The translations under genes and the position numbers were made by a program. 64,000 bases of DNA. Source: Pyrinomonadaceae bacterium. GTDB lineage: Bacteria; Acidobacteriota; Blastocatellia; Pyrinomonadales; Pyrinomonadaceae. Positions 8,303 through 17,709 of this stretch are shown here, one piece after another. The stretch is taken from contig JAUJNR010000001.1 of the NCBI GenBank assembly GCA_030448055.1, forward strand, positions 1,198,791 to 1,262,790. The letters are read 5' to 3'. A model generated the notes under the pieces. The model did not search any database. It worked only from the letters and a program-made list of their open reading frames with translations, and was not told the origin of the DNA. Each line of letters opens with the position of its first letter. Within the stretch, counting starts at the first letter, position 1.

Positions 8303-8536
8303 ATGACATCGGAAGAAGTTTTGTTGGAAAAATTTAAGATTTTACCCGTTAATCGCCAGCAGGAATTGTTGGATTTTGCCGAGTTTTTGGAAAGTAAGGA
8401 AGCGGTTAAGCGTCCGCGCCGTTCGATGAAAGGCGCTTTAGCGAATTTGAATATCAAAATTACTGAAGAAGACATTCGGGAAGCCAGAAACGAAATGTGG
8501 CGTGGTTATACGAAGGATACGGAAAACGAAAAATAG
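8303..8536 (+). CDS. Antitoxin of a PIN-type toxin-antitoxin pair (DUF2281-like)
   Basis: 77 residues from the ATG at 8303, chosen over the upstream TTG because AGGTG lies 6 bases before it. The N-terminal half (PVNRQQELLDFAEFLESK) is typical of small antitoxins of the DUF2281 type. The basic middle is followed by an acidic, helical C-terminus of the kind that wraps a PIN toxin. The PIN gene begins 3 bases after its stop, so the two were one operon. With the toxin broken, the antitoxin may be an orphan. Confidence 0.75.
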   Translation: MTSEEVLLEKFKILPVNRQQELLDFAEFLESKEAVKRPRRSMKGALANLNIKITEEDIREARNEMWRGYTKDTENEK

Positions 8537-8539
8537 TTT

Positions 8540-8941
8540 ATGGCGGATATTGTCATTGATATTCACATTGTAATTTAGTATTTCGCCGACCTCACACAAC
8601 TTTCAAATCCTGCTGAAAATGCGATAGATAACGCCGAAGCGAACGGAATTATTTTTGTTTCTTCAATTACCATCGTCGAATTGATTTACCTGATTGAAAA
8701 AGGCAAAATTCCGCAAGATGTTTTGGATTTGCTGCGTGACGCTTTGGACGATTCGACAACCGCTTTCAGGTTGATTGAAATAAGCCGCGAAGTTGCCGAG
8801 CATGTTGGGAAAATTTCGCGTTCGATTATTCCCGATATGCCCGACCGAATTATTGCCGCTACCGCTTTGCATTTGAATTTACCGCTTGTTACTAAAGACC
8901 ATCAAATTCAGACTCTGCAAACAATTAAAACTATCTGGTAA
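8540..8941 (+). pseudogene. PIN-domain toxin with an in-frame amber stop at codon 13
   Basis: The full frame of 134 codons reads MADIVIDIHIVI, then TAG, then YFADLTQLSNPAEN... and a complete PIN domain to the stop. PIN ribonucleases of this type usually begin with a DTHxxxW pattern, so the TAG (8576-8578) sits where Trp (TGG) is expected. The neighbouring Thr of the DTH motif is Ile. Later acidic positions (TIVELIY, DRIIAATAL) are intact. Translation from an internal TTG or GTG codon would lack the first catalytic Asp. Confidence 0.85.
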
Positions 8942-9026
8942 AAGTGTATCGCGTGTTCATTTTGGCAGATACCGATTATGCCGGGAGAATCCGACGGCTA
9001 AACGCATATACATTGGGCAAATAGAA

Positions 9027-9056
9027 AAGGCTTGAGAATTTAACTTCTCAAGCCTT
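9027..9056. terminator. Bidirectional terminator-like hairpin
   Basis: A perfect 12-bp stem (AAGGCTTGAGAA / TTCTCAAGCCTT) with a 6-base loop, flanked by short A and T runs. It lies between the PIN remnant (plus) and the convergent glycine-zipper gene (minus) and could end both transcripts. Confidence 0.75.
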
Positions 9057-9082
9057 CTTTAGTTCAAATTTCTATTGGCTGA

Positions 9083-9430
9083 TTAACGACGGCGAACTTT
9101 GTAATATCGTCGTTTCTTTTTGTTGAGTTTGTAAGTGTAGAGAGCCGAACTACCTGCGCCGACGCCCGCGCCGATTAACGCGCCCTTTTTGCCGCCTGCC
9201 AATGCGCCAATTAATGCGCCGGCGCCTGTTCCGATAGCAACGTTGCTTCGATTACGATGGCGACGATAAAAACTCGGTTTGGCAACTCGTCGGTATCGAA
9301 CGCGACCGTTTCGGTCAACATAGCGTTGAACGTATTGTTTTTGCGCTTCAGCCGTTGTCGGCATCGCCAGCGGTAAGGTAACTGCCGGCACGACCATCAT
9401 TATCAATGTAGCGATATACTTTTTCATCAT
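9083..9430 (-). CDS. Secreted glycine-zipper protein
   Basis: 115 residues. A Sec signal peptide ends near ATAEAQ-like TTAEAQ (about residue 30). A basic linker rich in Arg and Tyr follows, then a glycine zipper (GTGAGALIGALAGGKKGALIG, about 65-90) and a very basic C-terminus. Glycine zippers of the YMGG/2TM type insert in or associate with the outer membrane. An AGGAG site lies upstream, and two consecutive ATGs leave the start ambiguous by one codon. The role is unknown. Confidence 0.75.
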   Translation of the reverse strand: MMKKYIATLIMMVVPAVTLPLAMPTTAEAQKQYVQRYVDRNGRVRYRRVAKPSFYRRHRNRSNVAIGTGAGALIGALAGGKKGALIGAGVGAGSSALYTYKLNKKKRRYYKVRRR

Positions 9431-9764
9431 TTCTTTTACTCCTTGTAAAACTATAATTTTCGCAAATAGTGATTATTTTGCGGGGAGATTAACTCAGATA
9501 CTCTGTTGGCAATTGCGATGCCAGAGCGATTTCGGCTTGAAACAAGATGATTTTTGTATTTAATTAGTGCAAATAATACCCCATTTGATTTTGTCGCTAC
9601 GATTTAGTGCAGAGAATTTGATTGGGACAGAAATCGGCTTAATTTTGGACGATTCTATAAATTTGCCGCTCACGCATCGGAAATAATCCAACGCGTCGTT
9701 TCCCCAATTCAAGAAAATTCAGCTAAACTGTTCAGAACATTTTTTGAAAAAATTCAAACAATTT
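9431..9764. other. Intergenic region with no recognised element
   Basis: About 330 bases between the divergent glycine-zipper gene and the antiporter. Next to the former there is a possible minus-strand -10 (TATAGT) and ribosome-binding site. Nothing else such as a repeat, hairpin or RNA is evident. Confidence 0.5.
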
Positions 9765-10961
9765 ATGGCTGAAACAAAAAAAACTTCGTGGCTCAAGCCG
9801 TCGCTAGACTGGCTTTTAATTTTTGTTCCGATTGCGATTGCTTTGCGGTTTGTTCCAACGTTTGAAAATCCGACTTGGCTTTTTATCGTTTCGTGTCTGG
9901 CGATTATTCCGCTCGCGGGCTGGATGGGAAAGGCGACCGAACATCTGGCAGAACATCTCGGGCAGGGAATCGGCGGGCTGCTTAATGCGACTTTCGGCAA
10001 CGCGGCGGAATTGATTATCGCGCTGTTCGCGCTCTCGAAAGGTTTAGAAGGAGTTGTCAAGGCTTCAATCACCGGCTCGATTATCGGCAATCTGCTGCTC
10101 GTTCTCGGTCTCTCGCTGCTGGCGGGCGGCGCGAAATTCAAAACGCAGACATTTGACCGGACGGCGGCAAGCACGACGGCAACCGCGCTGACGCTCGGCG
10201 CAATCGCTTTGCTGATACCGACGATTTTTCATGTCGCTGCGGCGCAAGTTCCCGTTGTCGGCGGCGGTTGGACTCCTGAAAAAGAACAAACTTTATCTTT
10301 GGCGATTGCGATTGTTCTAATCGGCACTTATGCCTTGACGCTTTATTTTTCGCTGGTCACGCACAAGGATTTGTTCGTCGGCGAAGCCAGAACGGGCGCG
10401 CCGCAGAAAGTCGGTCACGAAGAAGAGGAAGCGGGCGAGCATTGGTCGAAAAAGCGTTCGATTCTGACGCTTTTGATTGCGACGGCATTTGTCGCGCTGA
10501 TCTCCGAATTTCTCGTCGGCGCAGTCGAAGCGGCGCGCGGCTCATTGGGATTCACGGAAGTCTTCGTCGGCGTGATCGTCGTGGCGATTATCGGCAACGC
10601 GGCGGAACATTCGTCGGCGATTTTGATGGCGATGCGGAACAAAATGGATTTGTCCCTTGGTATCGCGCTCGGCTCAAGTCTGCAAATCGCGCTGTTCGTC
10701 GCGCCTGTTCTAATTTTCGCTTCTTACTTGTTCGGCAAACCGATGAATCTCGAATTCACGATTCCCGAAGTCGTCGCCGTTATCGCCTCGATTTTAATTG
10801 TTCAGCAAATCTGTTCGGACGGCGAAAGCAACTGGATGGAAGGCGTGCAGCTTCTTTCGGTTTATGCGATTCTCGGCATTTTGTTTTATTTTCTGCCCGA
10901 CGCGCATCATGCGGCGAGCGATGCCATCAATACGCTCGATCCGTCTGCGCCGAGTCATTAG
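9765..10961 (+). CDS. cax: Calcium/proton antiporter (CaCA superfamily)
   Basis: About 398 residues from the ATG at 9765; a TTG seven codons upstream is the alternative, and neither has a clear ribosome-binding site. It has two homologous halves with alpha-repeat motifs, [13 protein letters not shown] and [13 protein letters not shown], each followed by a Gly/Ser-rich [11 protein letters not shown]- or [11 protein letters not shown]-type helix. About ten membrane helices are separated by an acidic loop ([10 protein letters not shown]). Cax proteins expel Ca2+ using the proton gradient. The gene heads a run of closely spaced plus-strand genes. Confidence 0.93.
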   Translation: MAETKKTSWLKPSLDWLLIFVPIAIALRFVPTFENPTWLFIVSCLAIIPLAGWMGKATEHLAEHLGQGIGGLLNATFGNAAELIIALFALSKGLEGVVKASITGSIIGNLLLVLGLSLLAGGAKFKTQTFDRTAASTTATALTLGAIALLIPTIFHVAAAQVPVVGGGWTPEKEQTLSLAIAIVLIGTYALTLYFSLVTHKDLFVGEARTGAPQKVGHEEEEAGEHWSKKRSILTLLIATAFVALISEFLVGAVEAARGSLGFTEVFVGVIVVAIIGNAAEHSSAILMAMRNKMDLSLGIALGSSLQIALFVAPVLIFASYLFGKPMNLEFTIPEVVAVIASILIVQQICSDGESNWMEGVQLLSVYAILGILFYFLPDAHHAASDAINTLDPSAPSH

Positions 10962-10970
10962 ATTTGATTT

Positions 10971-12200
10971 ATGAAAACTCTCTATTTCGATTGTTTCGCG
11001 GGCGCGAGCGGCAATATGATTCTCGGCGCGCTCGTCGCGCTCGGCGTTGATGAAAGTGAACTCGTCGAACAAATAAAACGGCTCGATGTCGCCGATTTTG
11101 AAATCGAATTCACGACCAGAGATAAATCGGGCATCGCCGCCGTTCACGCGCTTGTCAAAATTTCCCACGAACACGCGCATCGGCATTTGCACCACATCGA
11201 AAAAATTATCAGCGATTCGCGTCTTTCGGATTCGGTAAAAAATCGCGCCGTCAAAATCTTCCAAAATCTCGCCGCTGCCGAAGCGAAGGTTCACGGCATC
11301 GAAATCGGCAAAGTTCACTTTCACGAAGTCGGCGCGATGGACGCCATCGTTGATGTCGTCGGCGCGTGCGTCGGATTTGAATCATTGGGAATCGAAAGAT
11401 TCGTCTGCTCGAAAATTCACGTCGGCAGCGGTTTTGTCCAAATGGCGCACGGCAAATATCCGGTTCCGCCGCCCGCTGTTGCCGAATTATTAAAAGACGC
11501 GCCGATTTACTCGACTGAAATTGAAGGCGAGTTAATTACACCAACCGGCGCGGCGATTATCAAAACTGTCTGCGACGAGTTCGGACCGATTCCTGAAATG
11601 CGAATCGAGCGGACTGCTTACGGCGCGGGAACGCGCGAATATAAAGATTTTCCGAACGCGCTGCGGTTGATTTTAGGAGTCCAAAGTCCCAAGTCCAAAG
11701 TGCAAAGTCATTTTGCAAGCGAATTTATAAGCGAAGACCAAAAGCTAAAAGCCAAAAACCAAAACATACTTCTTCTCGAAACTAATATAGACGATTTATC
11801 GCCGCAAACTTTGGGTTACGTAATGGAGCGTGCATTTGACGCGGGCGCGCTCGATTGTTGGTTTACGCCGATTCAGATGAAAAAAAATCGTCCGGCGACG
11901 ATGGTTTCGATTCTTTGCAGTCGGGAAAAAAAAGAAGTGCTAATCAAACTTTTATACGCCGAAACGACGACGCTCGGCGTGCGCGTCTCGGAGATGGAGA
12001 GAAGTTGTCTGCCGCGCGAAATCGTGACAGTCGAGACCGAATTCGGAACGATTGACCTGAAGATTGCGAAATTCGGCGATAAAATTATCAACGTCAAGCC
12101 GGAATATGAACAGATGCGCGAATTCGCCAGGCGGTCGAAAATTTCTTTGCGCGAAATGGAAAAAAGAATTTTGGGTAAATTGAATTTACCTGCCGAATGA
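10971..12200 (+). CDS. larC: LarC nickel-insertion protein (NPN cofactor nickel chelatase)
   Basis: 409 residues in one uninterrupted frame. LarC loads nickel into the pyridinium-bisthiocarboxylate mononucleotide cofactor of lactate racemase and related enzymes. MKTLYFDCFAGASGNM, the HxHxH-containing HEHAHRHLHHIEKII, the VHFHEVGAMDAIVD region and TNIDDLSPQ are all typical. At about residues 236-264 a poorly conserved insert is encoded by two tracts of tandem 7-base repeats. larB and larE are not in the window. The stop overlaps the next gene's ATG. Confidence 0.93.
   Translation: MKTLYFDCFAGASGNMILGALVALGVDESELVEQIKRLDVADFEIEFTTRDKSGIAAVHALVKISHEHAHRHLHHIEKIISDSRLSDSVKNRAVKIFQNLAAAEAKVHGIEIGKVHFHEVGAMDAIVDVVGACVGFESLGIERFVCSKIHVGSGFVQMAHGKYPVPPPAVAELLKDAPIYSTEIEGELITPTGAAIIKTVCDEFGPIPEMRIERTAYGAGTREYKDFPNALRLILGVQSPKSKVQSHFASEFISEDQKLKAKNQNILLLETNIDDLSPQTLGYVMERAFDAGALDCWFTPIQMKKNRPATMVSILCSREKKEVLIKLLYAETTTLGVRVSEMERSCLPREIVTVETEFGTIDLKIAKFGDKIINVKPEYEQMREFARRSKISLREMEKRILGKLNLPAE
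11678..11763 (+). repeat. Heptameric tandem repeats inside larC
   Basis: AGTCCAA units run four times with small changes (11678-11709). After 26 bases come GACCAAA/AGCTAAA/AGCCAAA/AACCAAA units (11736-11763). Both tracts are translated in frame as a Ser/Lys/Gln-rich loop. Heptameric tandem repeats like these also occur at 28 kb, 47.8 kb and inside the GH15 gene. Confidence 0.8.
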
Positions 12201-12889
12201 ATCGGTTACAGAAAATATTTTGGGCGGCATCCAGACGAGCGCGGCAGAAACGCGCCGACATTTTTCGACAAAGATTTAAACTCGACGAGACGACGCGCAT
12301 TTTGGACATTGGCTCGGAAAACGGCGAGAATATCAATCTGGTTTTAGCGGGAACGCCGGTTCCGCCGGAGAATGTCTTTATCGCGGACATCGAAACAAGC
12401 GCGCTCGATTACGGGCGCGAAAAGTTCGGTTACCAAACGGTTATGCTCGACGAATCGGGACGACTGCCGTTTGCCGACGGCGAATTCGACATCGTTTATT
12501 GTTCGTCGGTCATCGAACATGTAACCGTACCGAAAAGCGCCGTTTGGGAAATCGTCGATGAAGACGAGTTTCGCCAGTCGGCTTGGACGAATCAAGTGCG
12601 ATTCGCCGACGAAGTTCGCCGTGTCGGAAAATCTTTTTTCGTGCAAACGCCGAATCGCGGATTTTTCATCGAAAGTCATTCGTTGCTGCCGCTCGCCGGA
12701 TTTCTACCGCGTTACATGCTTTTGAAAGTTTTGGGCGTTTCCAACAAATTCTGGATAAAAGGTACGCCGCCGGATTTCAATTTGCTCAACGCGCGGAAAA
12801 TGGCTGAACTTTTTCCCGAAGCTGAAATTGTTCTGGAAAAAAAGTTCGGCTTGATAAAATCGGTGATGGCGATGAAAATTACGAGGTAA
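12197..12889 (+). CDS. Class I SAM-dependent methyltransferase
   Basis: 230 residues. Motif I, ILDIGSENGENI (about 35-46), starts a Rossmann core. The acidic end of the second strand is FIADIETSALD, and the post-motif DIVYCSSVIEHV is of the methyltransferase type 11 class. The C-terminal third has a hydrophobic stretch (SLLPLAGFLPRYMLLKVL) that may contact a lipid or membrane substrate. It overlaps the larC stop by 4 bases, implying translational coupling. The substrate is unknown. Confidence 0.85.
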   Translation: MNRLQKIFWAASRRARQKRADIFRQRFKLDETTRILDIGSENGENINLVLAGTPVPPENVFIADIETSALDYGREKFGYQTVMLDESGRLPFADGEFDIVYCSSVIEHVTVPKSAVWEIVDEDEFRQSAWTNQVRFADEVRRVGKSFFVQTPNRGFFIESHSLLPLAGFLPRYMLLKVLGVSNKFWIKGTPPDFNLLNARKMAELFPEAEIVLEKKFGLIKSVMAMKITR

Positions 12890-12895
12890 AACATT

Positions 12896-13465
12896 TTGGA
12901 AAAAAAGATTGATTTGGAAAAAATCGCGCGCGGCGTACGCCTGATGCTCGAAGGAATCGGGGAAAATCCAGACCGCGACGGTTTGGCAAAAACGCCGGAG
13001 CGCGTGGCGGAATTTTACGCCGAACTAACCGAAGGGATGTGGGAAGATGCGGCGGCGCAAATCGTCGCGCTGCCCGGCGATTCGCACGACGAAATGGTCA
13101 TCGTCAAAGACATTTCCATCGCGTCGGTCTGCGAACATCATCTCGCGCCGTTCGTCGGAAAATGTCATATCGCTTATATTCCGAAAAACGGGCGTATCGT
13201 CGGCTTGTCGAAATTAGCCAGAATCGCGGAGATTTTCGCGCGTCGTTTGCAAGTTCAGGAACGCCTGACGCAGCAAATCGCGCAGACGCTTTTCGACGAA
13301 CTCCAACCAATCGGCGTGATGGTCGTCATCGAAGCCGAGCATACTTGTATGACTCTGCGCGGCGTGAAAAAACCAGGCGCGATAACCATTACCTCAAGCG
13401 TTCTCGGCGGATTTAGAAAAGACGCCAGAACGCGAGCCGAAGCGATGAGTTTAATAAAAGGATAA
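12896..13465 (+). CDS. folE: GTP cyclohydrolase I
   Basis: 189 residues, the usual length, starting at TTG with a GAGG site upstream. FolE converts GTP to 7,8-dihydroneopterin triphosphate, the entry to folate and related pterins. The zinc ligands are visible in SVCEHHLAPF and HTCMTLRG, and the catalytic region GRIVGLSKLARI is intact. It sits 6 bases after the methyltransferase and 10 bases before the peptidase gene. Confidence 0.96.
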   Translation: MEKKIDLEKIARGVRLMLEGIGENPDRDGLAKTPERVAEFYAELTEGMWEDAAAQIVALPGDSHDEMVIVKDISIASVCEHHLAPFVGKCHIAYIPKNGRIVGLSKLARIAEIFARRLQVQERLTQQIAQTLFDELQPIGVMVVIEAEHTCMTLRGVKKPGAITITSSVLGGFRKDARTRAEAMSLIKG

Positions 13466-13475
13466 GGAGTGAAGT

Positions 13476-15125
13476 ATGAATAAAAAATTGTCTTTGATTG
13501 CATTGTTAACGATTTTTTCGTTGACTTCGATTTTCGCTCAAACGAGTGGTAAATACACGAATCTTTTTAATGAAGAAAAGATAAAATCCAGCGTCAAATT
13601 TTTGTCCGACGACGGATTTGAAGGACGCGCGCCGGGAAGTCGCGGCGGCGAACTCGCGGCGAAATATATCGCCAACCAATTGGAAATGGTCGGCATAAAG
13701 CCGGGCAATAACGGTTCATATTTTCAGCCGGTCGCGCTGGTCGCCGTCAAAGCCGACCCGAATACGACTTTGAACGTCGGCGATGCGGCGTATAAATTCG
13801 GCGACGAATTCGTCGCCTTTACGGGGGCGCAGACGGAGAATGTGAATCTCAACGCCGAACTCGTTTTCGTCGGTTACGGCGTTGATGCGCCCGAACAGAA
13901 ATGGAACGATTACAAAGGAAACGCCGAAGATTATCGCGGGAAAATTCTCGTGATGATGGTCAACGACCCGCCCGCAACTGCGGCAGAGCCGAATTTGTTT
14001 GGCGCAAAGGCTCTAACGTATTACGGGCGCTGGACGTATAAATTTGAAGAAGCGGCGCGGAAGGGCGCGGCGGGCGTGATTTTAATTCACACGACCGATT
14101 CGGCTGGCTACGGCTGGAACGTCGTGCGCACGTCGAACGGTTCGTGGCGTTTCGACATCGCTCGCACTGCCGCCGACAAAACGCCGTTTTTACAAATGCG
14201 TTCGTGGATGACGGAAGAGGCGGCGCGCAAAGTTTTCACCCAAGCCGGGAAGAATTTAGACGAACTGCGCGAGCAGGCGAAGACGAGAAATTTCCAGCCG
14301 GTTAAATTAGGTTTGACGGCGAAAATTGATTTGAAAAGCGAAACAAAAAAACTCGATTCAAACAACGTCGTCGGTTTATTTGAAGGCAGCGACGCAAATT
14401 TGAAAAACGAATACGTCATTTACACGGCGCACTGGGATCATCTCGGCGTCGGCATTCCGAACGACAAAGGCGATGCGATTTACAACGGCGCGCTCGACAA
14501 TGCGACCGGCTGCGCGTCGGTGTTGGCAATCGCCGAAGCGTTGACGAAACTGCCCGCGGCGGAACGTCCGAAGCGTTCGAGCGTTTTTCTATTCACGACC
14601 GCCGAAGAACAAGGTCTTTTGGGCGCGGAATGGTATTCAAGATTTCCGGTTTTTCCGCCCGAAAAAACAGCGGCAAATATCAACATTGACGGCAGCAATC
14701 TTTACGGTTTGACGAACGATTACGGCGCGCTCGGCGCGGAACGCTCGGATTTGCAAGCGGTTGTCAACGCCGTTTTGAGCGAGCGCAAAATGAAGTTCGC
14801 ACCAGACGCCAGACCGGAGCAAGGCTCGTTTTTCCGCTCCGATCATTTCCCGCTTGCCAAAGTCGGCATTCCCGCCTTGAGTATCAGAAGCGGCACGGAT
14901 TACATCGGAAAGCCGAAAGATTTTGCATCGAAAACCTTCGACGAATTCAACCGTCTGCATTATCACCAGCCGTCTGACGAATTCCGCGACGATTGGCGGT
15001 TTGACGGCGTGGTGCAGCTTGTCGAAACTTCATTCGCTATCGGTATGCGCGTCGGCAACGCAGCGAATTTGCCGCGCTACAACGCGACCGACGAATTTGC
15101 GAAATCGCAGCCGAATCGAAAATAG
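13476..15125 (+). CDS. Secreted M28-family metallopeptidase with PA domain
   Basis: 549 residues. A signal peptide (about 1-21, ending IFAQ) is followed by the first part of the catalytic fold and an inserted PA domain (about 130-290). Then come the zinc motifs: TAHWDHLG (about 317-324), GALDNATG, the TAEEQGLLG catalytic Glu pair, and FFRSDHFPLAKVGIPA. M28 enzymes are di-zinc aminopeptidases, probably periplasmic or outer-membrane here. AAGGAG precedes the start. A long hairpin separates it from metG. Confidence 0.92.
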   Translation: MNKKLSLIALLTIFSLTSIFAQTSGKYTNLFNEEKIKSSVKFLSDDGFEGRAPGSRGGELAAKYIANQLEMVGIKPGNNGSYFQPVALVAVKADPNTTLNVGDAAYKFGDEFVAFTGAQTENVNLNAELVFVGYGVDAPEQKWNDYKGNAEDYRGKILVMMVNDPPATAAEPNLFGAKALTYYGRWTYKFEEAARKGAAGVILIHTTDSAGYGWNVVRTSNGSWRFDIARTAADKTPFLQMRSWMTEEAARKVFTQAGKNLDELREQAKTRNFQPVKLGLTAKIDLKSETKKLDSNNVVGLFEGSDANLKNEYVIYTAHWDHLGVGIPNDKGDAIYNGALDNATGCASVLAIAEALTKLPAAERPKRSSVFLFTTAEEQGLLGAEWYSRFPVFPPEKTAANINIDGSNLYGLTNDYGALGAERSDLQAVVNAVLSERKMKFAPDARPEQGSFFRSDHFPLAKVGIPALSIRSGTDYIGKPKDFASKTFDEFNRLHYHQPSDEFRDDWRFDGVVQLVETSFAIGMRVGNAANLPRYNATDEFAKSQPNRK

Positions 15126-15147
15126 CTTACGAGACGCAAAGAAATTA

Positions 15148-15216
15148 GCCACAAATCGCATAAATAACACGAATTATTTTTTCTTTTCTATTCGTGTTAT
15201 TTATGCGATTCGTGGC
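15148..15216. repeat. Palindromic repeat (27-bp arms, 26 matched) before metG
   Basis: 15148-15174 and 15190-15216 are reverse complements with one mismatch; each contains the ATAAATAACACGAAT sequence. There is a T-rich 15-base loop. It resembles in layout the palindromes at 31.9 kb and 60.4 kb. It could end the peptidase transcript or fold in the metG leader. The extra N-terminal codons of the metG ORF in the track come from its right arm. Confidence 0.8.
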
Positions 15217-15238
15217 AAAATCTTTTTTTGACTTTGAT

Positions 15239-17356
15239 ATGAAAACCTTTTACATAACAACGCCGATTTATTACGCCAACAGCCTGCCGCACCTGGGACA
15301 TCTTTACACGACGATTGTGGCGGACGCGATTGCGAAGAATAAAAAGCAACGCGGCTTTGACGCTTATTTTCTCACCGGAACGGACGAACACGGCATCAAC
15401 ATTCAGCGCATCGCCGAACAAAACGATCAGACACCGAAACAATACGTTGATTATGTTTCCGATGAATTCAAGCGAATTTACCGACAGTTCGGCTTAAACG
15501 GTTTCGACGTTTTTATGCGGACGACCGAACCGTTTCATTACGAAGCGGTACAAAATCTCTGGCGGCAAATCGCGGCGAACCGAACGCCGAAAGGCAATGA
15601 GACTATTTACAAAGGTTTCTACGAAGCGTGGTTTTGTCCGAACTGCGCCGAATTTAAAACCGAAGCCGAATACGAATTGCGTGCCGGTGAAGACGCGCCG
15701 CGTTGTTTGATTCACGAACGCACGCTCGACCGCGTGGCTGAAGAAAGTTATTTTTTCCGGCTGTCTGATTACAGCGAATTTCTGCTCGAAACGATTGAAA
15801 AGCATCGTAATTTAATTCGTCCCGAAGCCCGGCGCAACGAAGTCGTTTCTTTCATCAAAAGCGGTTTGCAGGATTTATCAATCAGCCGCGAAAAGAAATC
15901 CGTTTATTGGGGCGTTCCCGTTCCCGGCGACGCAAATCACACGATTTATTTGTGGGTTGACGCGCTCTCGAATTACATTACGGCAATCGGTTATGGCAAT
16001 GAAGAAAGAAAAAGCGTCGGATTTGAAAAGTATTGGAGCAATGTGACGCATCTGGTCGGCAAAGATATTCTGCGGTTTCACACAATTTACTGGTTTTCTT
16101 TTCTGCACGCCGCCAATTTGAAATTGCCGGAGACAGTTTTCGCGCACGGTTTGTGGCTCGACAGTCACGGGCGGAAGATGTCGAAAACTTTGGGCAACGC
16201 GATTGATTTGGAATTTCTGCACCGCAATTTTTCGACCGACGTGATCCGTTATTTTGTGCTGCGCGAAATGGTTTTCGGGCAGGACGGAAAATTCGGTTAC
16301 GAAAGTTTGATTGAACGAACGAACGCTGATTTGGCGAGCGGTTTGGGAAATCTGTCGAGCCGCACGCTTTCGATGATTAACAAATACCGCGACGGCGCAA
16401 TTCCGAGCGGTAAAATCCAGGAGCATAATTATATCTACGCCAAACGCGCCGGAATCAGCCCGGACGAACAAGATTTGGTTTCGGTTCTCGAACACGCCCG
16501 CGATGAGTTTCTGCGGCGTTTCGACAACTACGAATTTAGTCTCGCGCTGGAAATTCTCTGGACGGTAATTGCGCGGATTGACAAAATGATTTCCGACGCG
16601 AAACCCTGGGAATTAATTAAAGACGAAAACCAAGCTGAGACGCTGAACGCGGTTTTGTATCGCGCAACGGAAACTCTGCGCTGGCTGTGCGTTTTGCTTT
16701 ACCCGGTGATGTCGGAGGCGACCGCAAAGATTTACGCGCAAATCGGTTTGAGTGAAGACGTTTCAAAAACAAACCCCGAAAATTTATCTTACGCAGAATT
16801 AAAGGTGGGAACGAAAATCGGCGAAACCGAAGCCGTCTTTCCGCGCATTGATAAAACAAAAGTTATGAACGAAATCAAAGAACAATCAAAAGAAACCAAA
16901 TCGAATGCCGAAATCTCAAATCAAACGGCTTCTGCGCCAAACGGAGATTCGCGCGCGCGTAATCCGACGGATGTTTTGATAAATACTGCGCCGACCGAAG
17001 AAGCGAACGGCGAAGACGATTTCATCACGATTGACGATTTTCTCAAAGTCGAACTGCGCGTCGGCGAAATCCGAGTCGCCGAACGCATTCCGAAAGCCGA
17101 CAAACTCCTTCGGTTTGAAATTGATTTGGGCGAAGAGAAACCGCGACAGATTCTCGCCGGTCTAGCCGAGTATTACGAACCGGAAAAATTAATCGGCAGA
17201 AAAGTCGTCGTCGTGGCGAATCTCAAACCCAGAAAAATGCGCGGACTCGAATCGCAGGGAATGATTTGCGCGGCGAGCCTTGAAAACGACGAAGGCGAAA
17301 AACCGGCGTTAGCAACATTTATTGAAAACGTGGACATCGGCGCGAGATTGAAATAA
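15239..17356 (+). CDS. metG: Methionyl-tRNA synthetase with C-terminal tRNA-binding domain
   Basis: 705 residues from the ATG at 15239. The upstream extension to 15194 is only the palindrome arm. The class I signatures are PHLGHLYT (HIGH, 18-21) and RKMSKTLGN (KMSKS, about 313-317). A zinc-knuckle insertion (WFCPNC ... RCLIH) lies near 135-160. After a low-complexity linker (about 550-595) comes a Trbp111-type OB-fold (about 600-705, VELRVGEIRVAE). It charges tRNA-Met and is essential. Confidence 0.97.
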   Translation: MKTFYITTPIYYANSLPHLGHLYTTIVADAIAKNKKQRGFDAYFLTGTDEHGINIQRIAEQNDQTPKQYVDYVSDEFKRIYRQFGLNGFDVFMRTTEPFHYEAVQNLWRQIAANRTPKGNETIYKGFYEAWFCPNCAEFKTEAEYELRAGEDAPRCLIHERTLDRVAEESYFFRLSDYSEFLLETIEKHRNLIRPEARRNEVVSFIKSGLQDLSISREKKSVYWGVPVPGDANHTIYLWVDALSNYITAIGYGNEERKSVGFEKYWSNVTHLVGKDILRFHTIYWFSFLHAANLKLPETVFAHGLWLDSHGRKMSKTLGNAIDLEFLHRNFSTDVIRYFVLREMVFGQDGKFGYESLIERTNADLASGLGNLSSRTLSMINKYRDGAIPSGKIQEHNYIYAKRAGISPDEQDLVSVLEHARDEFLRRFDNYEFSLALEILWTVIARIDKMISDAKPWELIKDENQAETLNAVLYRATETLRWLCVLLYPVMSEATAKIYAQIGLSEDVSKTNPENLSYAELKVGTKIGETEAVFPRIDKTKVMNEIKEQSKETKSNAEISNQTASAPNGDSRARNPTDVLINTAPTEEANGEDDFITIDDFLKVELRVGEIRVAERIPKADKLLRFEIDLGEEKPRQILAGLAEYYEPEKLIGRKVVVVANLKPRKMRGLESQGMICAASLENDEGEKPALATFIENVDIGARLK

Positions 17357-17427
17357 ATTTACGGAAAACTAGGACAACAATAGTTTTTACATTATTTGGT
17401 ATTTACTCCTTTACATTTTGAATCGTT

Positions 17428-17709
17428 ATGCAATATGAATGGGATAAGGAAAAAGAGCTAACGAATCTCAAAAAACACGGCGTAAGTTTTGAAGAAGCTG
17501 AAACGGTTTGGCGAGATTTCTTCAACATAGATTTGTTTGACGATGAACATTCTGAAGGAGAACGACGATTTTTGATGGTCGGCGAATCCGAGCAAAACAG
17601 GCTTTTGATTGTTTCTTACACTGAAAGAGAAAACAGCTTTAGAATTATCAGTGCGAGAGAATTAACGCCGAAGGAAAAAAGAGATTATGAACACGGACGC
17701 TTTGAATGA
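17428..17709 (+). CDS. BrnT-family ribonuclease toxin
   Basis: 93 residues with the family pattern: N-terminal YEWDKEKELTNLKKHGVSFEEA, central RFLMVGESE, and C-terminal FRIISARELTPKEKRDYE. BrnT toxins are RelE-fold RNases held by a BrnA antitoxin. Here the partner overlaps its 3' end by 23 bases on the same strand. Residues of the active site appear intact, so a live module between metG and tatD is plausible. Confidence 0.9.
   Translation: MQYEWDKEKELTNLKKHGVSFEEAETVWRDFFNIDLFDDEHSEGERRFLMVGESEQNRLLIVSYTERENSFRIISARELTPKEKRDYEHGRFE

Noticed and set aside
15194-15238. Longer metG start
   Set aside because: These codons are the right arm of a palindrome; the conserved protein begins at 15239.
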